Positions 13,201-24,869 of a stretch of 64,000 bases of DNA are shown piece after piece (within the stretch, counting starts at the first letter, position 1; every line of letters begins with the position of its first letter). The position numbers and the translations under genes are program-made. The stretch covers positions 11,736,115-11,800,114 of the forward strand of contig OY979729.1 in NCBI GenBank assembly GCA_963855995.1, written 5' to 3'. The notes beneath the pieces were generated by a model. It saw nothing but the letters and a program-made list of their open reading frames with translations. It was not told the origin of the DNA and searched no databases. The stretch comes from Muricea muricata. Its lineage: Eukaryota; Cnidaria; Anthozoa; Malacalcyonacea; Plexauridae.

Positions 13201-16200
13201 GGAATGGTATATATTCACTGTTTTATCTTTTAAGGCTTTGGAAATCAAAAACTTGATCAAATTGAACTTTCACAAAAACAATGAAGGTATTAGATAATTT
13301 CAGTTGCAAAACATCAGAGAAAGTGAATAGTGATATTCTCTGGATAGTGATTTTTTCAAATTCTCTAAACATGTTCAGTAATTAGCCAAACCCACATCAA
13401 AGGCCAGCATTTATGAGCTAAAGTCCAGACTACAGAGTGTGGCAACAAAAAACACACCTTGCAGAAAAATGGCGCAAAATTTCAGGGCACCTAGCCTACT
13501 GTGCCTGGTGTTTTGGAAGACCTCAAAAACACCTTATTTTTACCTTTCATGGTCACAATTAGTTACATCAACCAAGCTTTGAAATATAATGCAGCACTTA
13601 AGTACTGTAGATATTTAGGCACACTTAAATATATTTTGGCGCACCTAGAAAACTTTTCCTAGCACACCTGACCTTTTTTTGAGCACCCGCATACAAGTTC
13701 TGGTGTTTGGCGCTCCCAAGATCTTGACCAAAAGTAAACTGCCATACTCTGCCGACCGGGTTAAAGTCGCTTTTTATACCAATCTCTGGTTTGCTTATAT
13801 CTCTGATGTGCTTGCTTTTTATGCCTTTCTGCAGCAGTTCGAAAAATCACTATCCAGTGGATAGTGTTATCCATTTTTTGTGCAGTAAGCACCAAAGCAA
13901 CCTTGCTTGCTAGGCTAACATTTATACATTCTGTATACTTTTGTAGATAAATATCATTGCCCTGTGACATACAAAGTTTTCACACAAAATAGTCACATTG
14001 TTGCTGTCAAAACAACAGGGAATGTGTTTGCTTATGAGGTGTGTATTGGTAAAACTCATTGAAGATTGCTTTAAATGGTGGTACATTGCAAATTAGATTC
14101 ACAAGTTTATAAGTACAGAGCTGGTGAGTAGGCAATAAATTTCCTCTTAACAGGCTGTCGAACAGTTGAACATCAAGCCACGAAATTTTAAAGATCTCTT
14201 GACAGATGAGCCATTTACACGCAAGGACATCATTACTATACAGGTTAATCCCAAAATATTGTTGCAATTTAGACAATGTGCTTGCCGAGGCTGATGTTTT
14301 TGTTCATTTCTTACAGGACCCAACTGACCTTCATAAATTTAACCTTGCTTCATTTCATCATCTCAAAAATAACTTGACAGTTGTGGATGAGGGTGAGTTT
14401 GTACTGAATTGATGATGTTACCACTTAAGTATCGAGGAAGCAGCATGGCTGATGACGACACCTCTGATGACGACACTATATCAGTGTGCAAAAACGGGTG
14501 GTGTATTGGGCTTTGCATTATAACCAACGAACTTAAATGGACTCTTGGACAGTATTTTGTTAATATTTTTCTTCAGGTGAAACGAAGGCAATGCAAGATC
14601 CAATGTATTACATAAGAAAGACAAACACGGAAACTGACAGCATTTTGAGCGAACTTCAACAAACTTATAAAGAACCTGTAAGTGAAATTATATTCCATAC
14701 ATAAACCCAAAGAAGAAGTTGAAGATACTCAAGATTGCATGTTATTTAGGAGAAAGACGGTGGTGCTAGCACGTCAAAGGCTGATTCCAGGAATGCAGTT
14801 AGTATATTTTTACCAACTTTATCCTGTAGCTTTGAGGGTGTTCTCTGAAGATCTTTCCTTACTTAGAAAAGCGTTTAGGCGGATTTCCAGTGCTTGCCGG
14901 AAGCTCCTCGCAGCGAGTGCTTGCATCTAATTAAAATACACTTTCTAGCATTGTGAATTGTGATTGGATGAATCGCAAGCTTACTGCAAGTTGATTTCTG
15001 CGAGGACAGGAATTAGGTCTTTGGACTTATAAGCTAGAGTTTCTCAGATTCAAATCACTTTAATATTCATTGTTTTCTAAATGATGAATATTTCATGTTT
15101 AGGCTCATTACTCAACTGGAATGATGGGAGCTTCATTGACATCAACTGCTCGAGTTCCTGTGACAAAACAAGAAGCAGGTCATTTGAGATGTTACACGAA
15201 ACTTGATTGGCTCAGGACAAATGTTGAGCCAATCAAATTTCATGTAACATTATTTTTTCTGCAGTGGTCTATTTGCTTCCAACTAGAATTGTACTGTGCA
15301 AGTTAACCCTGCAACTCGCTACCTTTAATATACGGTTGATTGTGTTTAAAAAGCAATGCGTTTGTTTGTTTCATTTTGTAGCCATCATTGACGAGGATGT
15401 TTTGCGATATAGAGAAGTGAAGAAGAAAGGTAAAGTTTGATGAAATAACGAAGAAATTTGAAACAAGATACAGTAAAAGTGAATTACTAAGATAAACATT
15501 GCAAGTGCCTTACCTCCATACCTCTTCTCATAACTACGTACCCTCTCCCATATTTCCTCTTATACCTACATACTTCCTCCCTTACTCCTCTCATATGTAC
15601 GTACGTCCTCCCATACCTCCTCCCATACCTGCATACCTCCTCCCATACCTAGATACCTTCTCTCATACCTCCTCCCATACCTCCTCTCATATCTACGTAC
15701 GTCCTCCCATACCTCCTCATACCTCCACACCTCCTCCCATACCTCCTCTCGTACCTCCATACCTCCTTTCATACCTCCTCCCATACTTCCTCTCATATCT
15801 ACGTACTTCCTTCCATACCTCCTCATACCTCCACACCTCCTCCCATACCTCCTCTCGTACCTCCATACCTCCTCTCATACCTCCATACCTCCTCTCATAC
15901 CTCCATACCTCCTCCCATACCTACATACAACTTTGTTCTTTTTTCCGCAGTGGTTGCATTTCATTTCGTTTTTCACAGGCTATGTTCGAATCACCACAAA
16001 CATGGGAGATTTAAATTTGGAGCTTCACTGTGATATGGTTAGTTCCTGTACTTACTGTACCATGCGGGTAAAATGACGTTGGTTTAACGTTGAACGAGCA
16101 TCTGAAATCATTAATTAAAACGTTGAACTGCCATGAAAAGGAATGAAAATGACTGCGAATTCAGGCAAAGTTTCCTTGCATTGAGTGTAACTGTATGCGT

Positions 16201-19115
16201 GTTGGCTTTTAGGTTCCTAAAACATGTGAAAATTTTTTAAAGCACTGTGCGTCCGGATACTACAACAACACCAGTAAGATATTACATTAATTTTTAACTG
16301 TAGTTTATTTGATTTGAAGCGATGTTCGTTATTATAAAAGTCTTATTTTTCCTGCAGCCTTTCATCGATCAATTCGCAACTTCATGGTAAGTTCGTTTGA
16401 ATTGTGGACATGTAATTATTCAGTAGATACAAGGCAGTAAATGTCAAGCAATACTAAAAATAATACACTGATATCTTGGCGCAGATACAAGGCGGAGACC
16501 CAACTGGAACAGGTCGAGGTTTGTATAAAAATTTAAAAGTTTCTTCACTTCTCCCAACTCTCTTGAAAATAATGGGAATGAAAATTGCTGACGTCATTGT
16601 CAATTCACCTCGACATAAAAGATGGCCGTTTGTCGATGTTACCATGACCTTTAGGAGGCGTGGACTTTATACGTTCAAAAACTCAGAAGATTGAAATTTT
16701 AGGGCATCAAAATTAGCGAGAATAAAGTTTTATTTACTAAGACTTATGTCAACGAGTCGAACATTTTGTAGGCAGTGTAGTATAAAAGCTAATTTACAAT
16801 AGGTTCAAAAAGATCGCAGTGACATGGGCATCTTTTTTGTCATCTTCAAGTTGGGGTCTGCTTGACTGTGCTGTATCATTTTATTCTGTCCTCCCTTGCA
16901 GGAGGCGAGTCTGCTTGGGGTTCTCCTTTCAAAGATGAATTCAAACCAAATTTATCGCATCAAGGTTTGTAGAGCTTTTACTGTCGTGACGGAATAATGT
17001 TGTTTTTTTTGCTGCAACTTTCTCCTTCTAAAGGATGTGAAAGAGTCGACGCGTTACAAAATGTTTCAGGTTATGAAGTCTTGTAACAACATCATTAAGT
17101 AATCCACTATTTCATATCCTCCAAAAGGAGGAAAGCGAAGATGGCCGTTAAATCGTAAACAGGCTTTTATATAGTATTTTAGTTATGTCTAATACTGTAA
17201 TATCTTGTATATATTTAGTGTTTTTTATATGTATGTTGGTTTTAGGTCGAGGCATTTTAAGTATGGCGAACTCTGGGGCCAACACTAATAAATCTCAGTT
17301 GTGAGTTTTATGGAACTTGATATCATAATTATTTTATTTTGTTTGTAAAGAGCGAATGGACACACGTTTAGTTTTCTTGTTTTTTAGTTTTATAACATAT
17401 CGTTCGTGTCGACATCTTGATAACAAACATTCAGTTTTTGGACGGTAAGTTTATGAGAAATATCATAAGTTTGTGAGAAAAGTATGTTTCTGAGAAACCA
17501 TGATAAGTTTATTAGAAAAGTACACGTAAGTCTCTGAGAAACCTTGATAAGTTTCTGACAAAAGTAAGTTTCTAAGAAGCCATGAAACGTTTCTGAGAAA
17601 CTATGATAAGTTTCTGAGAAAAGTAAGTTTCTGAGAAACCAAATATGGCTGCCAATTAACATTTTCCTGCACTTAGTTACTGACAACATTTACATAGCTA
17701 TACATTTATTTTGCATGTTAGTGTGGTTGGTGGAATGGATACGATAAACAAAATGGAAAAAATTGAATGTGATGAAAAAGACAGACCAAAGGTATATCTT
17801 CCAAAAATTATTCAAACAAACTTGTTAGAACCTGTACTAAATAATTTTGTTTGTGAACATCCGAATACCACAAAAAAACTTGAAATTTATTTCTTTCAAG
17901 GAACTGATTAAAATTACAAATGTTAGCGTGTTTGTTAATCCTTTTGAAGAGGTCGACGAAAAGGTGAGCAGATATTTGTTTCTCCGCCGCTTATTTTGTT
18001 TGCTGTGCATAAAATATATTTTATTTGAAAGCCAAAACCAACACGTGCGTTTTTGTTTCAGATAAAAGTAGAAAAAGAGAGAGAAGAAGAAGAGAAAAAT
18101 CGGCTGGCAGAGGTAGGACTTGAACGTCAACTTTCTCTCAACGTTCGAATCCCGTTTAGCCTGAGCAATAGATAAGTTGAATTTACATCGCACTCCCCAT
18201 ACGAAACATATCAAGTAGCCTATGTTTACCAAAGCCTCGTGCTGATAATATGAAGAACAGTTTCATGTATGACGGGACAAAACTTTGGAATTCTATTCCT
18301 AAAGGTATTAGGGGAAGCAAATCTCTTTCTTCCTTTCGGCAAAAAAATCGCTGCTCACATCTTTGAGTACTAAGTATTGCAAATAATGTGAATTGTTTAC
18401 CAAATTCTTTCACTAATATGTTTGTAGTTGTTATTTTGGCACATCTTTTAAAACTTATACACTTTCTTGTAAATAGCTCTAAATATCACTTTCTTGCACT
18501 TGTAAACTTTATATATTTATTTTCAGCACATGCCCCTCGTGGAAGTCAGCTTCGGTTGACGGGGTCAGCGTGTATAAAAAAAATTCTATCCATCTATGTA
18601 CTGTATTCTTATCCTGGTGAATCTTGCAGGAAGAACGAAAACAAAACTCAAGCTCTGCTTTGGAAACTCAAATGAAAGTTCATCGATCAGGAGTTGGAAA
18701 GTATATACCAAAAGTGTCGAGGTATTTAGAAGATAAGGACACCCCCACATCCCTACCCCGATCCGTAAGACCCTGAAAATTGAGTAATGGCTACAACCAT
18801 TTGAATATAATTGAGTTGCTACGCTTGCTCGCTTGTCTCCCATACACACAGTACAGCTCTTGTTCTCACTCGAGAACTTGGACTCTTGCATACCAATTGC
18901 TGGCAACTGCCATTCTTGCTTGAATCAAGACGTAGTGACCTGTGTCTCGAGTTGACAAGATACAGTGACTTGTGTCTTGAATTGATTGTTACATTTGCAT
19001 AGAATTGAAAGATGTTTTCATTCATATTTCTAGCGATCCTGATGAAAGTTCTTCGCAGCCCGCTAAGAAGAAAGTTAAAAAAACCTCTGGTTTTGGCGAC
19101 TTCAGTTCTTGGTAG
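10300..19115 (+). CDS. PPIL2: RING/U-box cyclophilin PPIL2, complete, 25 exons
   Basis: Exons: 10300-10331, 10746-10795, 11027-11081, 11445-11507, 13086-13137, 13235-13286, 13947-14038, 14154-14243, 14317-14392, 14577-14677, 14750-14797, 15103-15178, 15382-15429, 15979-16037, 16213-16273, 16358-16386, 16485-16518, 16902-16964, 17246-17300, 17388-17444, 17722-17791, 17901-17963, 18062-18112, 18630-18721, 19034-19115. All phases join, giving 516 aa (human 520) from MGKRQHQKDKLYI to TSGFGDFSSW. Residues about 35-145 hold the U-box halves (SLSLQPFANPYCTKEG; YHCPVTYKVFT). About 279-442 is the cyclophilin domain (TFHRSIRNFM, QGGDPTGTGRGG, SMANSGANTNKSQFFI). The C-terminus is charged. Known role: nuclear, spliceosome-associated U-box E3-like cyclophilin. 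The Trp of active cyclophilins is His388 here (Tyr in human), so proline-isomerase activity is doubtful. The donor of exon 11 (GCA|GTTAGT) is the weakest junction. Confidence 0.95.
11521..12985 (+). repeat. AT-rich tandem repeat, three copies of about 490 bp, in PPIL2 intron 4
   Basis: The landmark TAACACTTCCTTTTTCTGT starts at 11521, 12020 and 12508, giving periods of about 499 and 488 bp. Each unit has an exon-4-flank-like head, a TTAATCTTATC-type short array and a TA-rich palindromic tail (TTATGTTATTGAATTATGTT...AACATAAATTAAGATAA). The second and third copies look nearly identical at the head, implying recent duplication or gene conversion. A short related array continues to about 13080. 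Confidence 0.85.
13325..13885. mobile_element. MITE-like element, interrupted copy, in PPIL2 intron 6
   Basis: The left part (GATAGTGATTTTTTCAAA, CTAAACATGTTCAGTAA) and right part (CTTTTTATGCCTTTCTGCAG, ATCACTATCCAGTGGATAG) match the two ends of the 37.35-37.60 kb element. About 300 bp of unrelated sequence lies between them. No transposase frame is seen. Confidence 0.55.
15508..15930 (+). repeat. pyrimidine-rich minisatellite in PPIL2 intron 13
   Basis: An imperfect array of CATACCTCCTC / CCATACCTCCTCTCAT units with interspersed TATCTACGTACGTCC. It produces long open frames on both strands with Pro/Ser/Tyr-rich or Gly/Arg-rich translations that are not genes. Confidence 0.85.
17450..17642 (+). 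repeat. short tandem array of GTTTCTGAGAAA units in PPIL2 intron 20
   Basis: Degenerate repeats of AAGTTTCTGAGAAA with spacers CATGATA and AGTA. The antisense open frame over it is repetitive (LRNLLFSETYHSFSET) and not a gene. Confidence 0.75.
18180..18440 (+). mobile_element. non-LTR retrotransposon 3' fragment in PPIL2 intron 23
   Basis: The plus-strand translation reads LCLPKPRADNMKNSFMYDG then TKLWNSIPKGIRGSKSLSSF. This is the LPKPR...F.Y.G..LWN.LP...R...S...F pattern seen at the C-terminus of the reverse-transcriptase polyprotein of L2/CR1/jockey-type LINEs. It is truncated with no upstream RT core, so it is a dead 5'-truncated copy. Confidence 0.6.
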
Positions 19116-19449
19116 TCCGTGAGTCCAGTCCAGTCCTTACCCAATTTCGTCTCACTGCTCATTTATATAAAATGTGTTGGAACATCATGCACCTAAAGCT
19201 GAGCATTATCAGCAGGAGGAAACTCCCGCAACTGTAGAACGATAATGAGGTTTGAAGTTACTGGAGACAGTACTGAAGTGTTTCTTCCGAAATCTTGTCT
19301 CGAACAACAGGTTTCTAAAATAAACTGGTATGCAAAAAAGCACGAACTAAATATGAGGAGAATAAGATGTACATTGTACGTGTACATTGCAGGACATTGT
19401 ACAACAAACAATTTTTTGCAGATATTTTCTTGATCTAACCAAAATATAT

Positions 19450-20475
19450 TTAGATATTTGACAGATCGTACATCGTTCCTTTTAACCGAACTAATGCTGT
19501 TTTTAAATTTACATTATCACTATCCTCCTTCAAAGCGTTGTGCACATTGTCTAAAACTTTCTGTAAGTCTACGCGTATTTCAGGAACGACGGCAGATTCC
19601 AGCCGTATTGTCTGTCGGGCAAGGTCCAACCGTAGCTTAGCTCGCTCTAATATTGACGTCGTTTGCATACCATCTTTGTTCGTGATGTAATCGATGTGAT
19701 CGATCAGGTCGTTTAATGTCATCAGGATACTATCTTCGTCCACTAGCTGCAAAGGAAAGAATCGATTGTTTGCATTTCTCAAAATAAATCGCCATTGTAT
19801 GTGAAGTGTATTGACACAGAAAAACAGCAAATGATACTGTATTACTAACATGGCAGGTATGACATGTATCATAAAGGTAGCAGTCTTTAAGAAATAGAAA
19901 AGTGCAGCGTTAAATAGCATAAGTCAGTTGGTGCTCTAAAGATTGTTGGTTTCCATAACATATCTAGATTTTAATGTGTCCTGCGTGGTGTTGTGTACTC
20001 GGGTGAAAATGATGTTTGTGGTGTTACTTTCAAAGTCTATATCCACACCGCGCAAGCTGAAAAGTGGTTGAAATGCGTAATTCAATCTGTTGATTTGGTC
20101 ATTAAATATGTTTACTACCAAACAATTGGTCAATATTTACACTCGGCAATTTTGTCAACTGCATTTTGACCATTAAGTTACACCGTGCAATTAGTGAACA
20201 CTCTGCCCCATTCATATATATTCAAGTCTATTTCATTCCTTCCAGCTAACCAAAGCTTCCCAGCTTTCAAACTACAAAGTCCTCAAAGCTTTAATAAGTA
20301 CCTGATCCGTTTGACCGCGGATATCTTTGCCACGAAGGCTTTCTACTGCCGGTTCTAAAATGCTCGCAGCTTCTTTTAAGAACTTTACCACTCCTTTATA
20401 GAACGCCTTCTCTTCCTCTCTATCTTTCAACCACTCTACAGTATTTGCTATGTTGATGAGTAAACGATTGGACAT
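19450..20475 (-). CDS. unrecognised helical protein, two exons, complete
   Basis: Exon 1 is 20475-20303 (MSNRLLINIANTVEWLKDRE..., donor CAG|GTACTT). Exon 2 is 19748-19450 (acceptor TTTCCTTTGCAG, ending GTMYDLSNI stop). The phase-0 join gives about 156 aa. The protein looks entirely alpha-helical and soluble, without signal peptide, membrane segment or Cys/His clusters. Segments such as NDLIDHIDYITNKDGMQ and LERAKLRLDLARQTIRLE suggest a helical bundle. I do not recognise the family. It is convergent with PPIL2 and its intron holds a SINE fragment. Confidence 0.7.
19925..20115 (-). repeat. tRNA-SINE body fragment in intron of the helical-protein gene
   Basis: On the minus strand the stretch reads TTTTCAGCTTGCGCGGTGTGG then ATATAGACTTTG..AAAGTAACACCACAAACATCAT. 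It shares this body with the SINE pair at 40.6-40.9 kb but lacks the tRNA-like head. Confidence 0.6.
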
Positions 20476-20909
20476 CGTAAAAATTTAGCCTTTCATTACG
20501 GGTTAGTGATACTATCAAATTTTGTGCATCGACAACAAACTATGTTGTTCATTAGTTTCCTGCCTCCTACTGGGGCGGCACAAAAACGAATGTATTGGTC
20601 TTCAGTTTATCTTATTCAACCGTGAGATATTTGCTTTCATTTTGAATTCTGTCGCTTTTAAGTTGTGTTGCTTGTGAGAGACAGGTGTGTTACTGTGAGT
20701 TTTCTTTAGGAGGTTTTATTTTCTTTGAGAATGTGTTGGCTGCATTGTGAAGGAGAAAATGCTTGGAGAAACAACAGGTAGAACTGGCACTTTATCAGCT
20801 CAAAGTCTTGAATAACTTCAAAGCCTCAGACTATGCTCAGATTGAGGCTGAGGCTTTTAAAGGCTAATAAACACTGATCTCAATATATATTGTATATTTT
20901 CGTTTTGCA

Positions 20910-20992
20910 ACTAGCCTGCAAAAGACCCGCGACTGTGCCCGCGAGCCACAAACACTCGGCAGACGCGGGTGAGCCGCCTACATGCAGGCTAA
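20910..20992. mobile_element. tiny palindromic MITE-like element
   Basis: Ends TAGCCTGCA and TGCAGGCTA form inverted termini around a GC-rich core (ACCCGCG...CGCGGGT). No coding capacity. Confidence 0.5.
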
Positions 20993-21019
20993 TATAAAAT
21001 CGCCTAGGCATGTTCGTGC

Positions 21020-21154
21020 AGGATTTCGATGACCGGAAATACGTAACCACTTGAATGACGTATTTTCATTGTTCGATTTGTCTTTCCCGCCTTATGGCGG
21101 AAAAAACAATGTAAATAAATAAAGTATGTTGTCATTTCAACGTCAAAGCCAGAA
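21020..21154 (+). promoter_or_regulatory. promoter of the PD-(D/E)XK nuclease gene with an E2F-like site
   Basis: TTTCCCGCC at 21083-21091, followed by TTATGGCGGAAAA, matches E2F sites (TTTSSCGC). An ETS-like CCGGAAAT and two TACGT/TGACGT elements lie just upstream. The start codon is at 21155. E2F sites are typical of S-phase replication and repair genes, which would fit a nuclease. Motif evidence only. Confidence 0.45.
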
Positions 21155-23719
21155 ATGGCGTACTATCCTGTCGGTTCGGGGAAGCAAATTTCGATTTTTG
21201 CCAGCGAATTAGCGGCGGCGATCGATCAACATCCACATCAAACGCAAGAAGAAACTGCTTGTAAAGTATGGAAACGATTCGATCGCCCATCCTTTGCTTT
21301 TTCGCTGAGTTTGGCGCATGCAACGGAAGTCTTTGAGATATGCAAGAAGTATGTCAAAGGAAAATTGATGCGAAATTTGCTCCCAGATGAAGTAGAAAGC
21401 GAGCTGGGAAAGCAACAGTTCACAAACTCTTTAAAAGAGATATTTTCCGATCTACAATGGCGCACCTTACGGCTGAAAATTATGAATTTCGTCGATACGA
21501 AAGAGTTGCCCGAAGCTCAACAACAGGTGCTGTTGAATTTGTTGGGCGAAAGCGAAAGAGTCAATCAGGCTGTTGCTACACTCTGCAGTGAAGAAAAGAA
21601 ATCTGTACAAGAAAAAGTCGAGGAGGTTTGTAAGAGTAAAGTTAATACTTCGTACGGAAACATGCAAGCTCAGCTAGGTCAAGCAATAAATGAAAGTTCG
21701 AGGGGTCGTGTCTCTCGCGTTTCACACTCGTTTCTCAATGCCACTTATCGGCTCTTACGGTACCCTTGAGTCAACTATCATCAACTTTAAGTTGACGTCT
21801 TTCAGTCTTGACCGGCCGAACCCTCAGCACTCTCATAAACCTTGAGCTATTTAGCAGTATTTATAACCTGTTATAATAGTGGAAAGCGTTTTCGTTCAGA
21901 ATTTTGGTAATTTATATATCTGGTCTGTGGCAAATGTTTAGAACTTTTGTGCTTCGCTGTGATTGGTCAATTTTACGAATTCTGAAATCGACAAAGAAAC
22001 ATGAACGACAAAGTGAACGTGTAAACACTTGTGTCTATTTATAACAATATTTTTCGACTCTACCACAATTAATTCATGGTTTATTACGTTTATCGGGGGA
22101 AAAGATCTTCAAAGTTACACCCATATCGATTTAAGCGAAATACGTACGTTATTTAATGCATAAAATGTCGATATTGAAGCAGCAATTTGTAATTCTTCGT
22201 GGCGCCACTGACATCAGTTGGCAACATGAAGTCGTGTATTACACTACTTTTTTCATCTTAGACGTCGTTTTTATGTCTGAATTTCTATCCTATTCGGTGG
22301 ATACCTTTTTGAAGACTGTTGACTGTTAACTATATAGACTACAGTGGCTGGAGTTGAACAAAATAGGTACAAAACGAACAATGGGTGTATTAAACATTTG
22401 CCACAGACCGGATATATTGCTGATGTTTGTAGCTCGCATCTTCGTCCAAATTCATTCGTTACCGGGGGGGGGGGGGTTATCATTTGTACAATTTGTCTTG
22501 TAAAATACCCTAAAAAAGATATTCAAATAGGGTTGGCAATTCTTTATTATTTTTACTTTCTTTTGTAATACAAGAAGATTTCTTTTTAAGCCTAACTTTT
22601 TCTTTCATTATTTTTAAAATTCTATTATCATAAAATTAATATTTGATAATTTTACAATTTACATTTTACACAAACTTCTGAAATGTCCTCAAAAGATTCC
22701 CTTGTAACCCAGGATTACTGGTGGAACAAAATGACGTCATATTGTGATGTCATTGTAATTTTTCTTATATTTCGAAAATCTTCTTTTATTAATTAATAAC
22801 AGAAAAGAGAAAATTTTCATTTTTTAAAAATCTTCTTTTATCCAACCCTGTGTTCAAAGTCTTGATAGTATTGAAGCTTATCATTTTATTTACAAGCCAA
22901 GACCCCCTTTACCCAGATGGAACATAACCTGACAAAGAATGCATTCATATATGGTCTACCTGAACCAAATTGCTGCAATTTTAGGTGTGCAAAACCATCA
23001 CCAAGGAGACAGGCAAAACTGTTGATAAACCCACTCAAGATGCTCTGGCCCACAAGTTGCGCCGAGACAGAGGGACTGTTTTGGAAACGAAAACTGTCAC
23101 AGAATTTGCTGCAACCTCTGGAAAGAAAGTCCGCAGAGAGCCAGCGAAATTGTACAAAAAAGTACTGACATACAATGATATTTCCTGGCTTCTAGTTGGT
23201 CGCGTTGATGCACGTGATGAAAGCACCATAGTGGAGGTGAAGAACCGTACAAGACGGTTCATGTGCCCTGACTACGACTGCCTCCAGTTGCAGGCATATA
23301 TGTTCTTGTGCGGTAAGAACAAAGGGATTTTACTTGAAAGATTGCATGGCAAAAATCAGGAAACTGAATTTGAGTTTAATGCATCCTACTGGAATGATGT
23401 TGTTATACCTGGCATGTACGAGTTCATCCATGATATTGAGGAAAGGGTTCTCATGAGTCGGAGCATATTAGATGGAGTTACACCACCCGTATCACCAAGA
23501 AAACGAGCCTGCATGTTTCAAGATGAATCACCACCAAAACCAGTGAACTCTAATACAACTGGAACGATAACTCCTATGTTTTCGTCCTATGATTGGATGA
23601 AGCCAAATTTGAAGCAAAAGGCGGGAACCGCGCTGGGAAAATGGCTTGTTCGAAAGGACTGGGGAAAGTTACGAGGAGTGGAAAGTTTGTTTTTGAGCGA
23701 AAATATGCTTGAAAAATGA
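21155..23719 (+). CDS. PD-(D/E)XK nuclease, RecB/lambda-exonuclease-like, probably two exons
   Basis: Exon 1 starts at 21155 (MAYYPVGSGKQ...) and stays open to 21769. The coding part probably ends around 21660-21725 at a phase-0 donor I could not fix. Exon 2 starts at 22985 after TTTTAG and ends at the TGA of 23719. Exon 2 carries the nuclease core: RGTVLE, then GRVDARD (Asp near 23207), IVEVK (Glu near 23234, Lys two residues on) and QLQAY, the Q-x-x-x-Y motif typical of RecB-type nucleases. The first exon is a helical N-terminal region with no domain I recognise. A Pro/Ser-rich linker (TPPVSPRKR) precedes the C-terminus. The family processes DNA ends in phages, large DNA viruses, bacteria and mitochondria (MGME1). 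Whether this copy is of cellular or viral descent cannot be told here. Confidence 0.6.
21914..22417. mobile_element. MITE-like element with about 27-bp terminal inverted repeats
   Basis: Left terminus 21914-21940 (ATATATCTGGTCTGTGGCAA...) and right terminus 22391-22417 are inverted repeats differing at one base (T/C in CTGG/CCGG). The interior has no transposase frame. It sits in the intron of the nuclease gene. Confidence 0.65.
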
Positions 23720-24504
23720 GAATTTTCATCACAAGACTTCAATTTTAAAGATTCGACCCTGGTTTTCTGGATAGTCCTGACTGTTCTACACTTTGTTACG
23801 GCAAAAATTGAGGGCTATCACTTTTTTACTCTGGAAAATGACGAAAGTTTCAACGTGCCGAAGCAAACTACGAGGCAAACTACGCTCTTCAATTGGAAAA
23901 TATATTGCTTTAAAACATTTCAACACTTCCAAAACGTATCTTGTGCTAAAGTCCAGGTATCGTTGTCTATTTTGAGCTTTTAGTCTTTGCTGTAGCCCTT
24001 CTAATACGTGAGTAAATTGAGGTTTTCGAAGTGGTGTATTTGTATGGTTAATTCAAAAATATGTATAAAACTTACATTTTTCGTCAGATAGCATTAGTTT
24101 TAAAGCTTTAAACTTCGGTTACGGATAGTTCTTGGCAGCCTCTTCCATCTAACTGTTAAAACTCGAGAGGTAACATTTTTTTAAAAAAGATATTTCGTGA
24201 CAAAGTTTTCGCCGGAACTGTTTTTCATTTTTAGCAGCCAAAAAATATTTTAAAACCTTACTGGACGTCCTAGAAAGTTGAGGTACATGAAATTTCAATC
24301 TATCTAGAAAATATTTAGCACCTAACTGGCTCTAAAACACGAAGTTAAAGGGTCGAAAAGAGCTTTTGAAAATAGGTCATATTTTCGCGGCGTGACGTAC
24401 ATGGCGGCCTTCAATTTGGCTTCAAAGATGGCGGCCAAGTTATCGTTCCAGTTGTATTAGAGTTCACTGACCAAAACTAACTAAACGTGATCCATTTTCA
24501 CCAG
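23720..24504 (+). other. intergenic, with YY1-like motifs near 24.4 kb
   Basis: No recognised exon. At 24390-24440 there is TGACGTACATGGCGGCC and, shortly after, AAAGATGGCGGCCAAG: two YY1-like motifs beside a CRE-like TGACGT. They resemble a TATA-less promoter that could serve the exon at 24.5 kb, but no first coding exon with a matching phase is obvious. Confidence 0.35.
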
Positions 24505-24869
24505 TAATTCTTCATGGGTCATCATGGGATAATGAGGGTTATGAGGGAGATAGTAAGGTTCATGAGGGGGATAGCAAGGTTCATGAAGGGGATAGTAAGG
24601 TTCATGAAGGTGATAGTAAGGTTCATGAGGGACAAAGTGAGGTTTTTCAAACTGAAAAAGAGGTCTGTGAGGAGATATTTGGTGGCAACGAGGAAGGATC
24701 ACTATGGGTAAATGACATTCTCTATGGATCATCTTCGGAGAATGAACCATCCTCAGATCTTGGAGAGAATACCTCACAAGTCACAAATGACTCGTTTACT
24801 CTTTATTTATCGCCATCAGATACAGAGAGTGACGAAGAATTGGCAAACTTGTCTTTAGATGGGTTTTAG
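24505..24869 (+). CDS. terminal exon of an acidic protein with EGDSKVH repeats, unrecognised
   Basis: Acceptor CCATTTTCACCAG ends at about 24504. The exon reads ILHGSSWDNEGY, four tandem copies of EGDSKVH (a 21-bp DNA repeat), then EGQSEVFQTEKEVCEEIFG and a Ser/Asp/Glu-rich tail ending ESDEELANLSLDGF stop. An AATAAA at 24973-24978 follows, supporting a true 3' end. The other two frames give a basic MRVMREIVRFM-type translation that is a shadow. Family unknown; 5' exons not found. A decayed copy lies antisense in GDPD1 intron 9. Confidence 0.5.

Noticed and set aside
15499-16014. 171-codon Pro/Ser/His/Tyr-rich frame (and its antisense Gly/Arg-rich partner)
   Set aside because: It lies on the intronic minisatellite of PPIL2 and runs through a real PPIL2 exon in the wrong frame.
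24514-24711. Basic MRVMREIVRFM-type repeat peptide
   Set aside because: Shadow frame of the EGDSKVH repeat; the acidic frame continues to a plausible C-terminus with acceptor and AATAAA, this one does not.
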